The notes under the pieces: model-generated
What the model saw: the letters and a program-made list of their open reading frames with translations, nothing else
Databases searched by the model: none
What the model was told of the DNA's origin: nothing
Source: Spongospora subterranea f. sp. subterranea
Lineage: Eukaryota; Endomyxa: Phytomyxea; Phytomyxea; Plasmodiophorida
Reading direction: 5' to 3'
Assembly (NCBI GenBank): GCA_049724395.1
Contig: JAUGWO010000023.1
Location: 372,001 to 436,000, forward strand
Length of the DNA: 64,000 nucleotides
In this document: piece after piece, positions 37,798 to 48,488 of the stretch
Numbering within the stretch: the first letter of the stretch is position 1
Layout: each line of letters begins with the position of its first letter
Program-made: the position numbers and the translations under genes

Positions 37798-40668
37798 TCA
37801 ATAGAAACTCAAAAACAGGCTGGTAACAAATGGATCGAGTAATAGTGAAACCATCGAGATCGACCAACTTTGAATATGTGCCGGAGAGACCGAAACAACG
37901 GCGTTACTACCGCCAGAAGAGTCAGAATCAGATGAGGATGCCGATGAGGAGGGAGAACTGCGCTGGCGTTTACGAACAAGCGCTTGCCCTTTACGAGTTT
38001 TGACACGGTCCCGGGGCAAATCACGACGTTTGCCTGAAGCGTCATCAGAAGACATATTGGCCAAAGAGCATTTTTCTAACTCCTTGGTGAATCAGAACTG
38101 AAACCATTTTCGGTGAGGTCAATGACAGGATCGGCTTTATTTCGATCATGATCAGATTTCGGTAATTGTCGTTCATGAGTGACGGTGCTCTGTGGAGAAG
38201 TAGAGCGCGATGACCCGCTTTCATTCGCCTGCATTTGCTGCATACGTTGTAAGGCGTTGACCGCTAGAGAATGTAATCGAGGATCTGATTCGTGTTGGAG
38301 AATGTCGTTGTACACCTGAACTGAAGTCACAAGATGGACATCAAGGCATTGAAAAGTACTAACTTTGGCTCCAACATCAAAGTGCGAATTTGCAGCAAGA
38401 AATTTCGCGTACTCCATCATTATTTGAGTTCTTTGTGTCGACAAATCAGGACGATCTTGAAGTTCGTGGATGCAGAAGCGATATGCTGAGATAATCGCCG
38501 ATTTGATGTCAACGGGCGGACATTCAATTAATTCATAAGCTGAACTCGACGCTGTAAGCCACTTTTCCAGAACGGCTGCCTATTACATATATGAACAAAA
38601 AACATCGACATTCCACAACGGACAGAACAAAAAACCACAAACTTGGTCAAAATGAAATGAAATAAAGGATCAGCATGTGAACTATAAAAATGTTGAAAAG
38701 AATGGATTGTGTAACAAAACCATGTGCGATAATAAGGATTATGATATTAGTTGAAGAAAATTAGTGATAGGGTAGGTAAAACAACCGACTGAAGTTGGTT
38801 CTACCTTATCCATCCATAAGTCTGTGCGAATGTTCACATCCGTTTCCTCGACCAACATATCACAATATATTTGATTAGCGGCCCTGAATTCACCATATTC
38901 GCAACAGATTAAAGGAAGGCCGTCTCTGATGAATCTATTGAGTTGAAAAAAAAATCGAGCAGCTCCATTACTTAGGATCATCAGCATATTGAGCCTCAAT
39001 CTTTCGGATAGCATTGATGCGCCTTTCAATGCCCGTGTTTGCGCCAGGTTCAAGTTCTACCAACTGAAATCAAGGTATTAATAAAACAGACTAAAAATGA
39101 ACGTAGCTAATTTGTTGCCTGTTGAAGGGCGGAGATGCACTGCGAGAATTCCGCTTGGATAAGGAAGATGACTGCAGAAAGTCGTAAGGATGCAGACCTT
39201 GTCTGACGCTTACACCTCAGTCGAAGAATTCTCTCCAACGCGGATAAAGAGTCCATATGGTGGTGCCGACCCATTCGAAGGAGGAGACGCGCTTTGTCGA
39301 ATAACGACCTAAATCATAACTATCAGCCAGGGAAGAGATTAACCGGTTCGACGTCACCTTGAGCGTTCGTCAGGGGGGCCATTACTTCGTGCGATCAATT
39401 GATCATAGACGGAGGCGGATTCTTCTAGAAGTGCGATCGAACGGAACTGTATACCTCTCTGGAAATGATTGTCGACATCAAAAAAAGGGGACACGACAAA
39501 AAAAGAAGCCGACAATAACAAAGGATCGATACCTTTGCAAGAAGAGAAGCCAATTTATCGAAAATCTCGATCATCGGTATTCTATTGTCAGGATCACGAG
39601 GATTGGCTTGCAGAAGCGTGACGGCACGCCGCCAATGCCGCTCTGCACTGGCTAAGTGAGAGAGTTCGACATCGGTGCGGTCTTTGATATTATTCCCTCC
39701 CAATGAGTCAACCGAAATACAGTCTTCGACATCCTCAATAACATTACAGGGACCAGGCGATTCTGATTCCGCGGCCAACCGTTCGTACCCTAATCCAACT
39801 GAAATGGCAACAGTAGGTACCTTGTAGCAATGAAAGTACAGATAGAATAAAGAGAAGTTGCAGAATTCGAAGATCGGAAAACGCGAAGCAAAGACCCAAG
39901 TCAGGCTGACAACAGAAAATCCATCGGAGCAAATAAAGGTGAAGGGACCAGAAAGATATTATCTCACCACACGACAAAAATATGTGTGTAATTTGATATG
40001 CAGAATTATACTGACCGTTGAATAAAGCGCATATTTTCTCAACAGCAACAGTGGTAGTTGACTTAACTCGGTCCAATATTTGTAGCCCTTGTAGCCAAAT
40101 ATCGAGGGCCTGGCTGACTTCACCCTTTGCTATCAACGCATTGCCAAGAAATCGCATTGCAAATGCTGTTTCCCATTCCTGAACAAAGTTCAAAATCAGG
40201 TCAATGGTATCGGATGAGATGCATTTTAACGTGTATTATGGTGGCTCGACGACACCTATTGATACAAACGGGTACGATGGAGACGGAAATTACAACGGAG
40301 AAAGGTGCAACAGAGGTGATACAGAAAACCCGGCTCATGAACGATTGGAAAACGGGTGAAATTGATGAACGATGGCGAACAACAACACAGAGCAACCAGA
40401 AAGAATCACCGAAATGAATCAAAATTCCACACATTCCCTCAAGACACCAGCTGAACAATACGAACATTACCTCTGCCAACCTTGTGCGATTATGCTCAAC
40501 CTCTTTACGATGAAAATTGATGGCTCGATCGTACTGGCCTAATTTTCTGCAAGCGTCGCCGCATGAATTGTAGCAGGCACTGATCTCTACTGGGTTGCCG
40601 TCTTTGAGAGCATTCATTAGGCTTTTTTCGGCTTGAGCCAGATCCATCTGATTGAGGTTACGGCCCAT
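37798..40668 (-). CDS. TPR-repeat protein upstream of the TONSL-like gene
   Basis: ATG at 40668 starts MGRNLNQMDLAQAEKSLMNA, followed by TPR helices (YNSCGDACRKLGQYDRAINF, FAMRFLGNALIAKGEVSQAL, LASAERHWRRAVTLLQANP, RRINAIRKIEAQYADDPK, EYGEFRAANQIYCDMLVEE, EYAKFLAANSHFDVGAKV). The last part is Ser/Lys/Asp-rich (VIDLTEN, then KRRDLPRDRVKTRKGQ and a poly-Ser stretch), ending at 38076 or, if a 31-nt intron is used, at 37798. The first two TPRs resemble the very start of TONSL in register. So this may be the true N-terminus of the gene that follows, only about 50 bp away on the same strand, or a separate TPR gene. No other domain is visible. Several exon borders are guesses. Confidence 0.5.
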
Positions 40669-40739
40669 TAGGGACCGAGCGGGCGGGTCCCCGTCTTAAC
40701 GACGGCTGCGACCACCTTGTCGTTTATTCACTTGCGGGA

Positions 40740-41100
40740 AGAATATAACTATAGTTCCTGGGTGACGGGATTTAGGTCTGAACCTGAACCAGAGAGCAAG
40801 TTTGTTCCTGAACCTGTAGAACCTGGAACCAAGAGCGCGGGAAATCCGTATGGCGGGTTCTGCACTGGCGGAACCTGGAGTGAACCTGAACCTTAAAACC
40901 AGGCGGAACCCCTGATGGAACAGAACCTGGGGTTCTGGTTCAATGGGGATGAGTGCAGTGCGGTTTACGGGTAACGGGTAGTGCAGTGGGTAATGAGTAA
41001 CGGGTAACCCGTGGGCGGGGGAGGCAGTCACCCGAGGGCGGCTGGTCAAGACCACAGGGCCAGTATCTACAGTAGGTACTCTCTACCAGGTACTGGAGTG
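40740..41100. repeat. Cluster of degenerate short repeats (GAACCTG and GGGTAAC types)
   Basis: Between 40770 and 40945 the heptamer GAACCTG or its near variants (GGAACC, GAACCAG, GGTTCTG) recur about a dozen times without fixed spacing. From 40965 to 41015 the motif switches to GGGTAACGGGTA-type repeats, and 41070-41105 shows GGTACTGG-type repeats. It lies in the 5' flank of the TPR gene and is not coding. Confidence 0.75.
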
Positions 41101-41455
41101 GTACTGGCTACAAATCATACATATACCTATAGAACCTGTTGTCATCACATCATCGTCTCCACTGCCTTTATGACAAAGACAGATTGGATAATACTATGAT
41201 AGAAACCCAGGCGAGTTCAACGGAGGTATCCATTGCATGTGAATGGCGGGATATCATCTGTTAGGAACCCGCTTTTTACCAGCCTTTTGAAGAGTTACGC
41301 AAGAGATGTAATGTTTATTATCCAAGCAATTTAATATTGTCTGGCCACGTTTACATACAATTATGGTCGAACTTTGTTCTGTCATGAAACATTGATGTTT
41401 GGGGACTTTAAGGGTCTTTTCACGATATAGGGTTTTAGCCCATTGCAGTAACTGT

Positions 41456-41779
41456 CTACCTATTTAAGTCCAGTTCGAACATCTCCACCAGAGTTTCTGC
41501 ACATTCATATTCCCATTTGGCGAAAGCGCTGCAATCGTCCGGGCAACATGAGCTGGAAGAACTTGAGCTGGTTGCAGCTGGGGAAACAGGCTGTTCATGA
41601 GAAGAGACCTTGTCCCTGGCTTGCTGAACACGATCAATGCAGGTTTCCGCGCGATTCAGTCGAACGCAACGTTGACAGGGGCGCTCTGTTCCACATCGAG
41701 CTTTAGCTCGGACACAGCACGAACACGCCACCTGAGTTGTCTTGCGCGATGAACGTTCTTCGCCTTTAGGGAATATCAT
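41456..41779 (-). CDS. Zn(II)2Cys6 (GAL4-type) zinc-cluster protein, short or first exon
   Basis: ATG at 41779 opens 107 codons. Residues 19-47 hold the six-cysteine cluster: CSCCVRAKARC, then PCQRC and a final Cys in ETC, giving C-x2-C-x6-C-x5-C-x2-C-x6/7-C spacing. Basic residues follow as usual for DNA contact. A Ser-rich linker and an acidic end (EYECAETLVEMFELDL) come next. The stop at 41456-41458 overlaps a GTAGAC that could be a splice donor, so more exons may follow; full-length GAL4-type factors are much longer. The domain is typical of fungal transcription factors but also occurs in some protists. Confidence 0.7.
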   Translation of the reverse strand: MIFPKGEERSSRKTTQVACSCCVRAKARCGTERPCQRCVRLNRAETCIDRVQQARDKVSSHEQPVSPAATSSSSSSSCCPDDCSAFAKWEYECAETLVEMFELDLNR

Positions 41780-42005
41780 CTTCCGTGAGTTGGAACGAAT
41801 GTAGTTAGTTGATTAGAGATATGACGATGAGGCGAGCTTCAGTGACGAGGGAACCGGCAAACGGCCGAATTGGGTCGGCCGATAGAGACAATAATAGCCT
41901 GAATCGGCCAATTCATTAACACCGACTTGTGTATCAACTAATAATAACCACAATTGGCCATTAATAAGATGACAGACATGTGACATTTCAAAACTATTTC
42001 AGATC

Positions 42006-42410
42006 ATGATTGTCCTGACCTTTCCTCCACCATACGATAATCCGCTAACCCATTCTCCATTACTCCCTCAGCGGTTTTGTCAACAGATACCCCTTCATTA
42101 TTGTTTGCTTCCCACGGTCGGCCGTTCAGACTTGATCATATTCTCACCGTCCCGTCCCGTCGTTATTGGTATTTTCAATGACCCACACGCAGCAGCAAAG
42201 TTTTTTCGTGTTCTGACTGTGGAAACCTGTTTCCGAGCAGGAAATACATATACTCCTGTATACTGTGTTAAGGGCAGTGATCGATTACATATATTGCTGG
42301 TCAACTTGATTGTTTATAAATCTCAGGAGATCACAACATGTCAGATTGATTTGGTGATTTCGTGGTTACCGTATATACATCTCTGTATTATATATCGACT
42401 GTTAATTTGA
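42006..42410 (+). CDS. Open frame of doubtful coding value
   Basis: A 134-codon frame from ATG 42006 (MIVLTFPPPYDNPLTH...) with hydrophobic stretches (LHILLVNLIVYKS, IHLCIIYRLLI) but no motif, repeat or splice support. It sits in a region otherwise without genes between the Zn2Cys6 protein and the coiled-coil gene. The composition is unlike that of the better genes here. It is listed only because nothing else fills the interval. Confidence 0.15.
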   Translation: MIVLTFPPPYDNPLTHSPLLPQRFCQQIPLHYCLLPTVGRSDLIIFSPSRPVVIGIFNDPHAAAKFFRVLTVETCFRAGNTYTPVYCVKGSDRLHILLVNLIVYKSQEITTCQIDLVISWLPYIHLCIIYRLLI

Positions 42411-42845
42411 CAACCAGACCGTTTATAATGTTGTCGATACGGTGCCAATACGAGCAGGAATGTTGATCATCTGCTGTTAGCCCTACGGTAGTGACCTTCG
42501 TCAACAAAACCAGCCGATCACCCATGAACAGAGCACAGCTAATCAATCATAGTATTAATGGCAAACATATCATCCACATCATGTAATTATGGTGCAAATC
42601 AGGATTACACTGAACCACATTCCAATGTCGAATCAAATCGACAGAATATATTTTGTCGATATGAATATGATGTTAGATAATGAATGTGTCGCGTGCCTCT
42701 GAATCAATATTCTGGTCCATCGCAACTGCCGGGGTCGGATTCACGTCAGATGTTCACGAAAAAAACAGGGAATGCCTCGGATGCTGCTGTATGATTGATC
42801 GATGGACTAACCATAATGAGTGGTTTCTGACGGATCTCATGTGTT
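42411..42845. other. Non-coding stretch before the coiled-coil gene
   Basis: About 435 bp, AT-rich with no open frame of note. It probably contains upstream exon or promoter sequence of the coiled-coil gene, since an acceptor-like TTGATCAG precedes the exon at 42856. Confidence 0.4.
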
Positions 42846-42855
42846 GATCAGCAAA

Positions 42856-43038
42856 TTAAACAGCTACAGGAGGAACGGGATGCGGCTATTCAATTATCGG
42901 ATAGGCTAGCGACTATGATTGAACAACAAGCGATGGAGTTTGAACAGAAACTCTCTGCAGAGAAGAACCGAGCTGCTCCCCATGATAAACACGCTCGACA
43001 AGTCAAGGGAAAGGTTAAGGTAAAGAAACGCAAAACCA
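42856..43038 (+). CDS. Coiled-coil exon, probably belonging to the gene that follows
   Basis: An acceptor-like TTGATCAG is followed by an open stretch reading QIKQLQEERDAAIQLSDRLA and ending in a basic tail (VKGKVKVKKRKT) at a donor-like CCAG/GTATCT near 43038. The heptad pattern and base use match the long coiled-coil frame 100 bp downstream. The join to that frame is not in phase by the simplest acceptor, so the link is inferred. Confidence 0.45.
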
Positions 43039-43144
43039 GGTATCTTTCCGTTGATTGAGGGTGAATTTGGAAGGACGTCAGTGAGGAAGATCAATCTGTA
43101 TATAGCCATCAGGTAATCACTTCAATCGATCATCAATCGAATCG

Positions 43145-45580
43145 ATGATTGAACCTATTTGGCAGGAGGAGATGGCCCAAATGATCAAAGAGATTGATGA
43201 GTTAAGGGCCATTATCAAAGAGCAACAACAGTCTATTGAACGGATCGAAGCCGATAATCTGGCGGCAACAGAAGTGGCTGAACGGTTTGGACATGAGAAA
43301 GGGCAATTGCAGGAGTGGATCAGGCAATATCAGGCGGCAGATGCAGAGCGATTAGAGACCCTGAAATCACAAATACAGAAGGAGCAATCACGTGTCGCCG
43401 ATGAGATTGAGAACGAGAGAGTTATAATGAAGGCGGCGTCTGAACGTGAAGCGATACTGAAACAAGAACTTACAATTACGCAATCGAAACTCAAAACAGC
43501 AGAAGACACAATCGCTGAAATGTCGGTAAATACGATAAGGAGTCAGGTCGATCCGACAAATACAACTGAGATGAACAAGGAGATACACTCTGGCGTTGTC
43601 TCTGAACAAATATCGAGCAGTGATTTGACCGAGATCAACAACAAGTTGAGTCGCTCTTTAGAACAGATTGAACAGCTCAAGTCTAAGCTAATTGTGTGTA
43701 AAAGTCAGAACGAGCTACAGTCAAAGGAAATGGTCGCCAATATTGAACGAGACACAAAGTTGCTGCATGAAATAACGACATTGAAAGCGATACTACATGA
43801 GACGGAGCAGCGTAATTCTGATTTGGAACATCAAACTGTTAAACGAAGCGATTTTGAACAGCAAAAACACGCTGCGATCGCTCTGGAGCAATCGCTGAAG
43901 AATGAGCTGGATCAAACCAATAACCGATTACAGCAAAATATCGTACAGCTCGAGCAAACGAGGTCTGAAAGGGATGAGATTGTTAACGATATGAGATCGC
44001 AAACAGAACAATTGGCATCGGCACGTGAAAGGGAAGATAAGTTAAGGTCCGAATTATCACATCTGGAGAAGAAATTACAGATTCATGTCGATGAAGAAGG
44101 TGAGTATAAAGTAAAGATGGCCGACGCTCGGAATACTATTGAAACCCAATCCCAGCAATTACAAGAGGCGATCGAACATGAAGATAGAATGAGGGTCAAT
44201 CTAAACGAACTCGAGCAGTCTCTGGCAGATATGAAAATGACCCTTCAAGAGGAGCAACGACTGCGTATGGAGGAAAAGACAAACTTAAACAAGATTACAA
44301 CAAGTATCACACAAATACATGAGCAGCGTGATGATCTGCAGAAGCAGTCCGAAATTGATCGTGAGAACTTAATACACTGTCAGGAACGCGATCAGGGTCA
44401 AATCCAAACAATTGCTGCTCTAGAATTGGCAGTAAAAGGTTTGAACGACGAGATCGCAACACTGAACGCTAATCATCAAACAAAGATTGAGGAATTTACT
44501 GAAGAGCGCAATCGGTATCTGGTTGAGAAGAATGAGCTACACAGATTATGGCTGATCAAGGAGCAAGATTTGGGCACGAAGTCTGACAGGTTAAAGGTCG
44601 AACTTGATCAGGCGCTCGAACAGATATCAACACATGAGATATTCAGGATGGAACAGGAGTCCAATCGAGATACCCTCAATGAGCAGATCGTATCGCTCCA
44701 AAAGGATATCAGCAGGTCGGAGGGGACGATCAGCATTCTAACAGGTGAACGAGATGAGTTCAATCGGCAACACAATGAGTTGCAACAGATTACAGCATCT
44801 GTGAGGTCATCTGAAGAATCATTAAAACAAGACCTTGCAAAACAGAAAACGATTGTCAAGAACTTTGAAGAGCGAATTGTGGACCAAGATCGGAAACTGA
44901 ATGCAATCACTGAGGAAGCAGATAAGGCAAAAGAGAAGATTGAGAAGTCGCATATCAATATCAGTGATTTGCAGAAAGAGGTTGTAGAACAGACAGGAAA
45001 GATCGCGGATTTAACAGCGAAGAGGAACAAGTACCAGGAAAAGGTCGATAACCTGAGTGTGGCAAATGAGGCGATGGCGATAGAGGTAGAACGGTTAAAA
45101 TTCGAGATGACACTTGGAGAAGATAAACTGAAAGAGCAAAGATATGAGTATGAAACCCAACAGGTTGCGATTGAATCAGGATTCGCCCAACGCCAGCAGG
45201 AACTTGGGAAGACGCTGAAATCGACCCAGGCTCAACTTCAGGAGGCGCTAACGGCTCTGCAAGAAATGCAGGCGAAGAACAGGGAATCATCAGCCAAGAT
45301 ACATGAGCTGATAAATGAAAAATACGAGATCACCAGAAAGATGACGGATCTTCAAGAATCCGTTCATCGTTATGCTGAAGCAGAAGCCCAGCGACTGCAC
45401 GATGGGGAATTGATGGAACGACGTGAGACCAATGCTCTATTGGAATCTGGTAATGGTGCTGCCGGTGGTAAAGGCAAATCATGGCCAACAAGATTCAGGA
45501 AAATAATGCCTTGCTGTGCTCCTGAGGAGCGCGAATTTAGCGTGTTCGCATCGGATCACGATAGGGATAGAACCTATTGA
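43145..45580 (+). CDS. Long coiled-coil protein with cysteine-containing basic C-terminus
   Basis: One intronless frame of 811 codons from ATG 43145 (MIEPIWQEEMAQMIKEIDEL), unusual for this window. Almost all of residues 10-755 is heptad-type coiled coil rich in Glu, Gln, Lys, Arg and Leu, like a tether, golgin or myosin-tail-type rod. The last 55 residues are different: a Gly-rich break (SGNGAAGGKGK), a basic/aromatic patch (WPTRFRKIMPCCAPEE) with an adjacent Cys pair that could be palmitoylated, and an acidic end (FASDHDRDRTY). No motor or known targeting domain is present. A peripheral membrane tether is one reasonable guess; function is unknown. Confidence 0.8.
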   Translation: MIEPIWQEEMAQMIKEIDELRAIIKEQQQSIERIEADNLAATEVAERFGHEKGQLQEWIRQYQAADAERLETLKSQIQKEQSRVADEIENERVIMKAASEREAILKQELTITQSKLKTAEDTIAEMSVNTIRSQVDPTNTTEMNKEIHSGVVSEQISSSDLTEINNKLSRSLEQIEQLKSKLIVCKSQNELQSKEMVANIERDTKLLHEITTLKAILHETEQRNSDLEHQTVKRSDFEQQKHAAIALEQSLKNELDQTNNRLQQNIVQLEQTRSERDEIVNDMRSQTEQLASAREREDKLRSELSHLEKKLQIHVDEEGEYKVKMADARNTIETQSQQLQEAIEHEDRMRVNLNELEQSLADMKMTLQEEQRLRMEEKTNLNKITTSITQIHEQRDDLQKQSEIDRENLIHCQERDQGQIQTIAALELAVKGLNDEIATLNANHQTKIEEFTEERNRYLVEKNELHRLWLIKEQDLGTKSDRLKVELDQALEQISTHEIFRMEQESNRDTLNEQIVSLQKDISRSEGTISILTGERDEFNRQHNELQQITASVRSSEESLKQDLAKQKTIVKNFEERIVDQDRKLNAITEEADKAKEKIEKSHINISDLQKEVVEQTGKIADLTAKRNKYQEKVDNLSVANEAMAIEVERLKFEMTLGEDKLKEQRYEYETQQVAIESGFAQRQQELGKTLKSTQAQLQEALTALQEMQAKNRESSAKIHELINEKYEITRKMTDLQESVHRYAEAEAQRLHDGELMERRETNALLESGNGAAGGKGKSWPTRFRKIMPCCAPEEREFSVFASDHDRDRTY

Positions 45581-46050
45581 CTAAGCAGTTCCTGGTTGGG
45601 CATGTTTTAAACACGGAAATATAGTGTAAAATATGATTTTGTTTACTGCAATGGCGAGTTGGTTATACAATTGCTGGATTTGTGCAGTATATTATAGCGA
45701 TAGTTAGGGAGGGCATCACTCCATTAGATTCACTGATTGCCGTCAAATTCTTCGCAATAGGTCTCAAATGTGAAATATGTTCATCAATGTCTCAAACGCA
45801 GACTAATTTCTAAGTGCTCTGAATCACACACAGGGACCATTTATCCCTGGTACCTTGATGGATAGCACAACTTTACTGCAACAGCCGACTTTGCGTTCAG
45901 AAATGACTTAACAATTCAAGCAATTGATTCCGCCGTCACCATAATATTTGAATGCCAATATTACCAAACCTTTCGTGGGGATGTAGTAGAGTATTCCCGA
46001 TAAGTTTCAGATTTCAGACATTTTGTGTCTGGGCACTGCAGTCACTACCA
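45581..46050. other. Intergenic stretch before the 26-bp satellite
   Basis: About 470 bp, AT-rich, no open frame. It holds the 3' flank of the coiled-coil gene. Confidence 0.5.
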
Positions 46051-46785
46051 GACTCATTAACTCAATGGGATCACCCGACTCATTAACTCAATGGGATCAT
46101 CCGACTCATTAACTCAATGGGATCACCCGACTCATTAACTCAATGGGATCACCCGACTCATTAACTCAATGGGATCACCCGACTCATTAACTCAATGGGA
46201 TCACCCGACTCATTAACTCAATGGGATCATCCGACTCATTAACTCAATGGGATCACCCGACTCATTAACTCAATGGGATCACCCGACTCATTAACTCAAT
46301 GGGATCACCCGACTCATTAACTCAATGGGATCACCCGACTCATTAACTCAATGGGATCACCCGACTCATTAACTCAATGGGATCACCCGACTCATTAACT
46401 CAATGGGATCACCCACTCCCAATGGGACTCATTAACTCAATGGGATCACCCGACTCATTAACTCAATGGGATCACCCGACTCATTAACTCAATGGGATCA
46501 CCCGACTCATTAACTCAATGGGATCACCCGACTCATTAACTCAATGGGATCACCCGACTCATTAACTCAATGGGATCACCCGACTCATTAACTCAATGGG
46601 ATCACCCGACTCATTAACTCAATGGGATCACCCGACTCATTAACTCAATGGGATCACCCGACTCATTAACTCAATGGGATCACCCGACTCATTAACTCAA
46701 TGGGATCACCCGACTCATTAACTCAATGGGATCACCCGACTCATTAACTCAATGGGATCACCCGACTCATGCATTAACTCATGAC
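46051..46785. repeat. 26-bp satellite, about 28 copies
   Basis: The unit GACTCATTAACTCAATGGGA plus TCACCC repeats from 46051 to about 46770 with very few variants: two units have TCATCC, and one junction near 46415-46430 is rearranged (CACTCCCAATGGGACTC). The ends break up into CATGCATTAACTCATGACG. Near-identity of units suggests recent expansion or ongoing homogenisation. Non-coding: stops occur in all frames across the unit. Confidence 0.98.
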
Positions 46786-47541
46786 GAGTATTGAGGACGC
46801 GCATTGACCACAGCATATTGAAGTAAAAGACAGGAAACACTTTTTAGGAATGATGGAGAGGGTGAGAGATATAAGATATCACTGGTAAATCATTGGAATA
46901 AACTGACAACGTGAAGGATTGAAATGAATTATTATCCAATGAGATCACCTTGCATAGCTACGATCAATCGCCGAAGTGGTTGATCCACCGAGGAGATATG
47001 GCCTGATAGACGGCTGACCGCGCCCCGATCGATTTTGGCCATTGCGTTCTCCATTCAGTAGGTTCAAATGACATCAGCTCTTTCACCATCCTGCACCTAA
47101 CTCCTTCCCTTTGCTGGCATACAGTGTCGTCTATCTTGGTGGATCTCTCATTAACCGTTCAACTTTTTTATTCCACCCATCATGGTCGATAATTGGCTCA
47201 GGATGATTCAATCATTCGATAACAGCAATAATATCGGCAATAAGGCCAGTGTTCCGTACATCATCAGTGATATTACTCATTCTCTCGGATCAATGATCGG
47301 AAGAATAACTGGCTTGATGGACTAAACAGGTTCAGGATTAATATTTGGGATACTCGAAGGGCTCCTCTTCCAGAGTCAATCCCTGATTGCTGTGATCCAA
47401 TGTTTGAATCATCCTGAGCGAATAATCGGCCGTACTTTAAGCGTGATTCGGAAAAGTCAATTGAACGATTAATGAGAGAACCCCCAGGTTACATGACATC
47501 TTTGAGTTAAATCTGCAGGAGATGGACGTGACAGATGTCAA
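46786..47541. other. Intergenic stretch after the 26-bp satellite
   Basis: About 750 bp with no open frame above 60 codons. Repeated ATCAATCATTCGAT/GATCAATGATCGG-like words occur near 47210-47310 but form no clear array. Confidence 0.45.
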
Positions 47542-47952
47542 TTGAGCCAGCTAGATGGAAAACTCATTTGTCAAATTTGCATGGACGTCAGCCGGTGGCA
47601 TAATGAAATTTCTCCTCAAAGATACAATCTCTTCGACGATCGATTGAAGCTGTTGAGGGTGGTCCCCGTTCATCGTGAAATTTGTCGAATTTATCACATT
47701 GTCAGTTTATCACAACAATGCGCATGGGAATGTAATTCTGAGAATGACATTTTTTGCCCATTAAACCTTAAAGTACCCTCACATTTTCGATGCAATGTCG
47801 TCTATATTGCATCATACCTGACCCATGTTGGAATCCTGAATATGTTCCGAAATGCATTACCACCACCAATATACTTAGTTGTACAGTGGATGTATGGACC
47901 AAAGAATGGCAACGTACCTTCAGCCACTGTTTATGATGATCTGGAACGGTAA
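47542..47952 (+). CDS. Hypothetical cysteine-containing open frame
   Basis: An open stretch of about 136 codons ending TAA at 47950-47952, without an ATG at its beginning; the first in-frame ATG is near 47581 (MDVSRWHNEISPQRYN). It holds spaced cysteines (LICQICMD, CAWECNSENDIFC) and a later WMYGPKNGNVPS. It may be an exon of a gene whose other parts I could not find, or a remnant. No family is recognised. Confidence 0.25.
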   Translation: MSQLDGKLICQICMDVSRWHNEISPQRYNLFDDRLKLLRVVPVHREICRIYHIVSLSQQCAWECNSENDIFCPLNLKVPSHFRCNVVYIASYLTHVGILNMFRNALPPPIYLVVQWMYGPKNGNVPSATVYDDLER

Positions 47953-48488
47953 ATTATTCCGAACTGCGTTTGATCAAATCCCGGTCCCAAACTGTGAATA
48001 GTGCCAATACCCGCAACAGAAAAAATTGTCAGGATGCGATAGATAACCGAAAAGTGCAATCTCTGAATGAAACTACAGTATTGGTTATATCACGATAAAA
48101 ACTGCCCCCTAGAATTCGTCAACTCAACCGAGCCATTTGTCAAGCTAAACGTTTCGGCTCGTTGTTTTTTTGACAAGATGTAAGTTTGCCGCTGGTTTGC
48201 ACAGTCCAGCTGAGACCAACATATGGATTGAAAATTCAAAAAGTAGTTTGTGCGCCATCGTTTTTCGAGCCAGTCAACATTAACCAACCGGTAAAATACA
48301 TTTGAGGATAGATTCATGCAGTTTCAATACGTAGCAATACTATCTATATTTAACAAAAAGCGAGCGATCGGCCGACACGGTGCAGTGTTAGCCGATGTGA
48401 AAGTGCGTGGGAAGGGTCCGATAATTGCACCAGTTGTGCTCTGCGGCTGTTTCACGGTGACGCCATGATTTGTTATACTCTAGGGCGG
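47953..48488. other. Intergenic stretch upstream of the ATG10-like gene
   Basis: About 535 bp. A minus-strand stretch at 48090-48317 is open (VNVDWLEKRWRTNYFLNFQS) but has no supporting context. The promoter of the ATG10-like gene is presumably here. Confidence 0.4.

Noticed and set aside
44608-45290. Minus-strand open frames opposite the coiled-coil gene
   Set aside because: They are Ser/Cys-rich antisense shadows of Glu/Lys/Gln codons with no start context, while the plus frame is 811 codons long.
48370-48460. RNase HII-like stretch (RGKGPIIAPVV) upstream of the ATG10-like gene
   Set aside because: The resemblance to the first RNase HII motif covers about ten residues, the acidic residues are missing, and no further motif follows.
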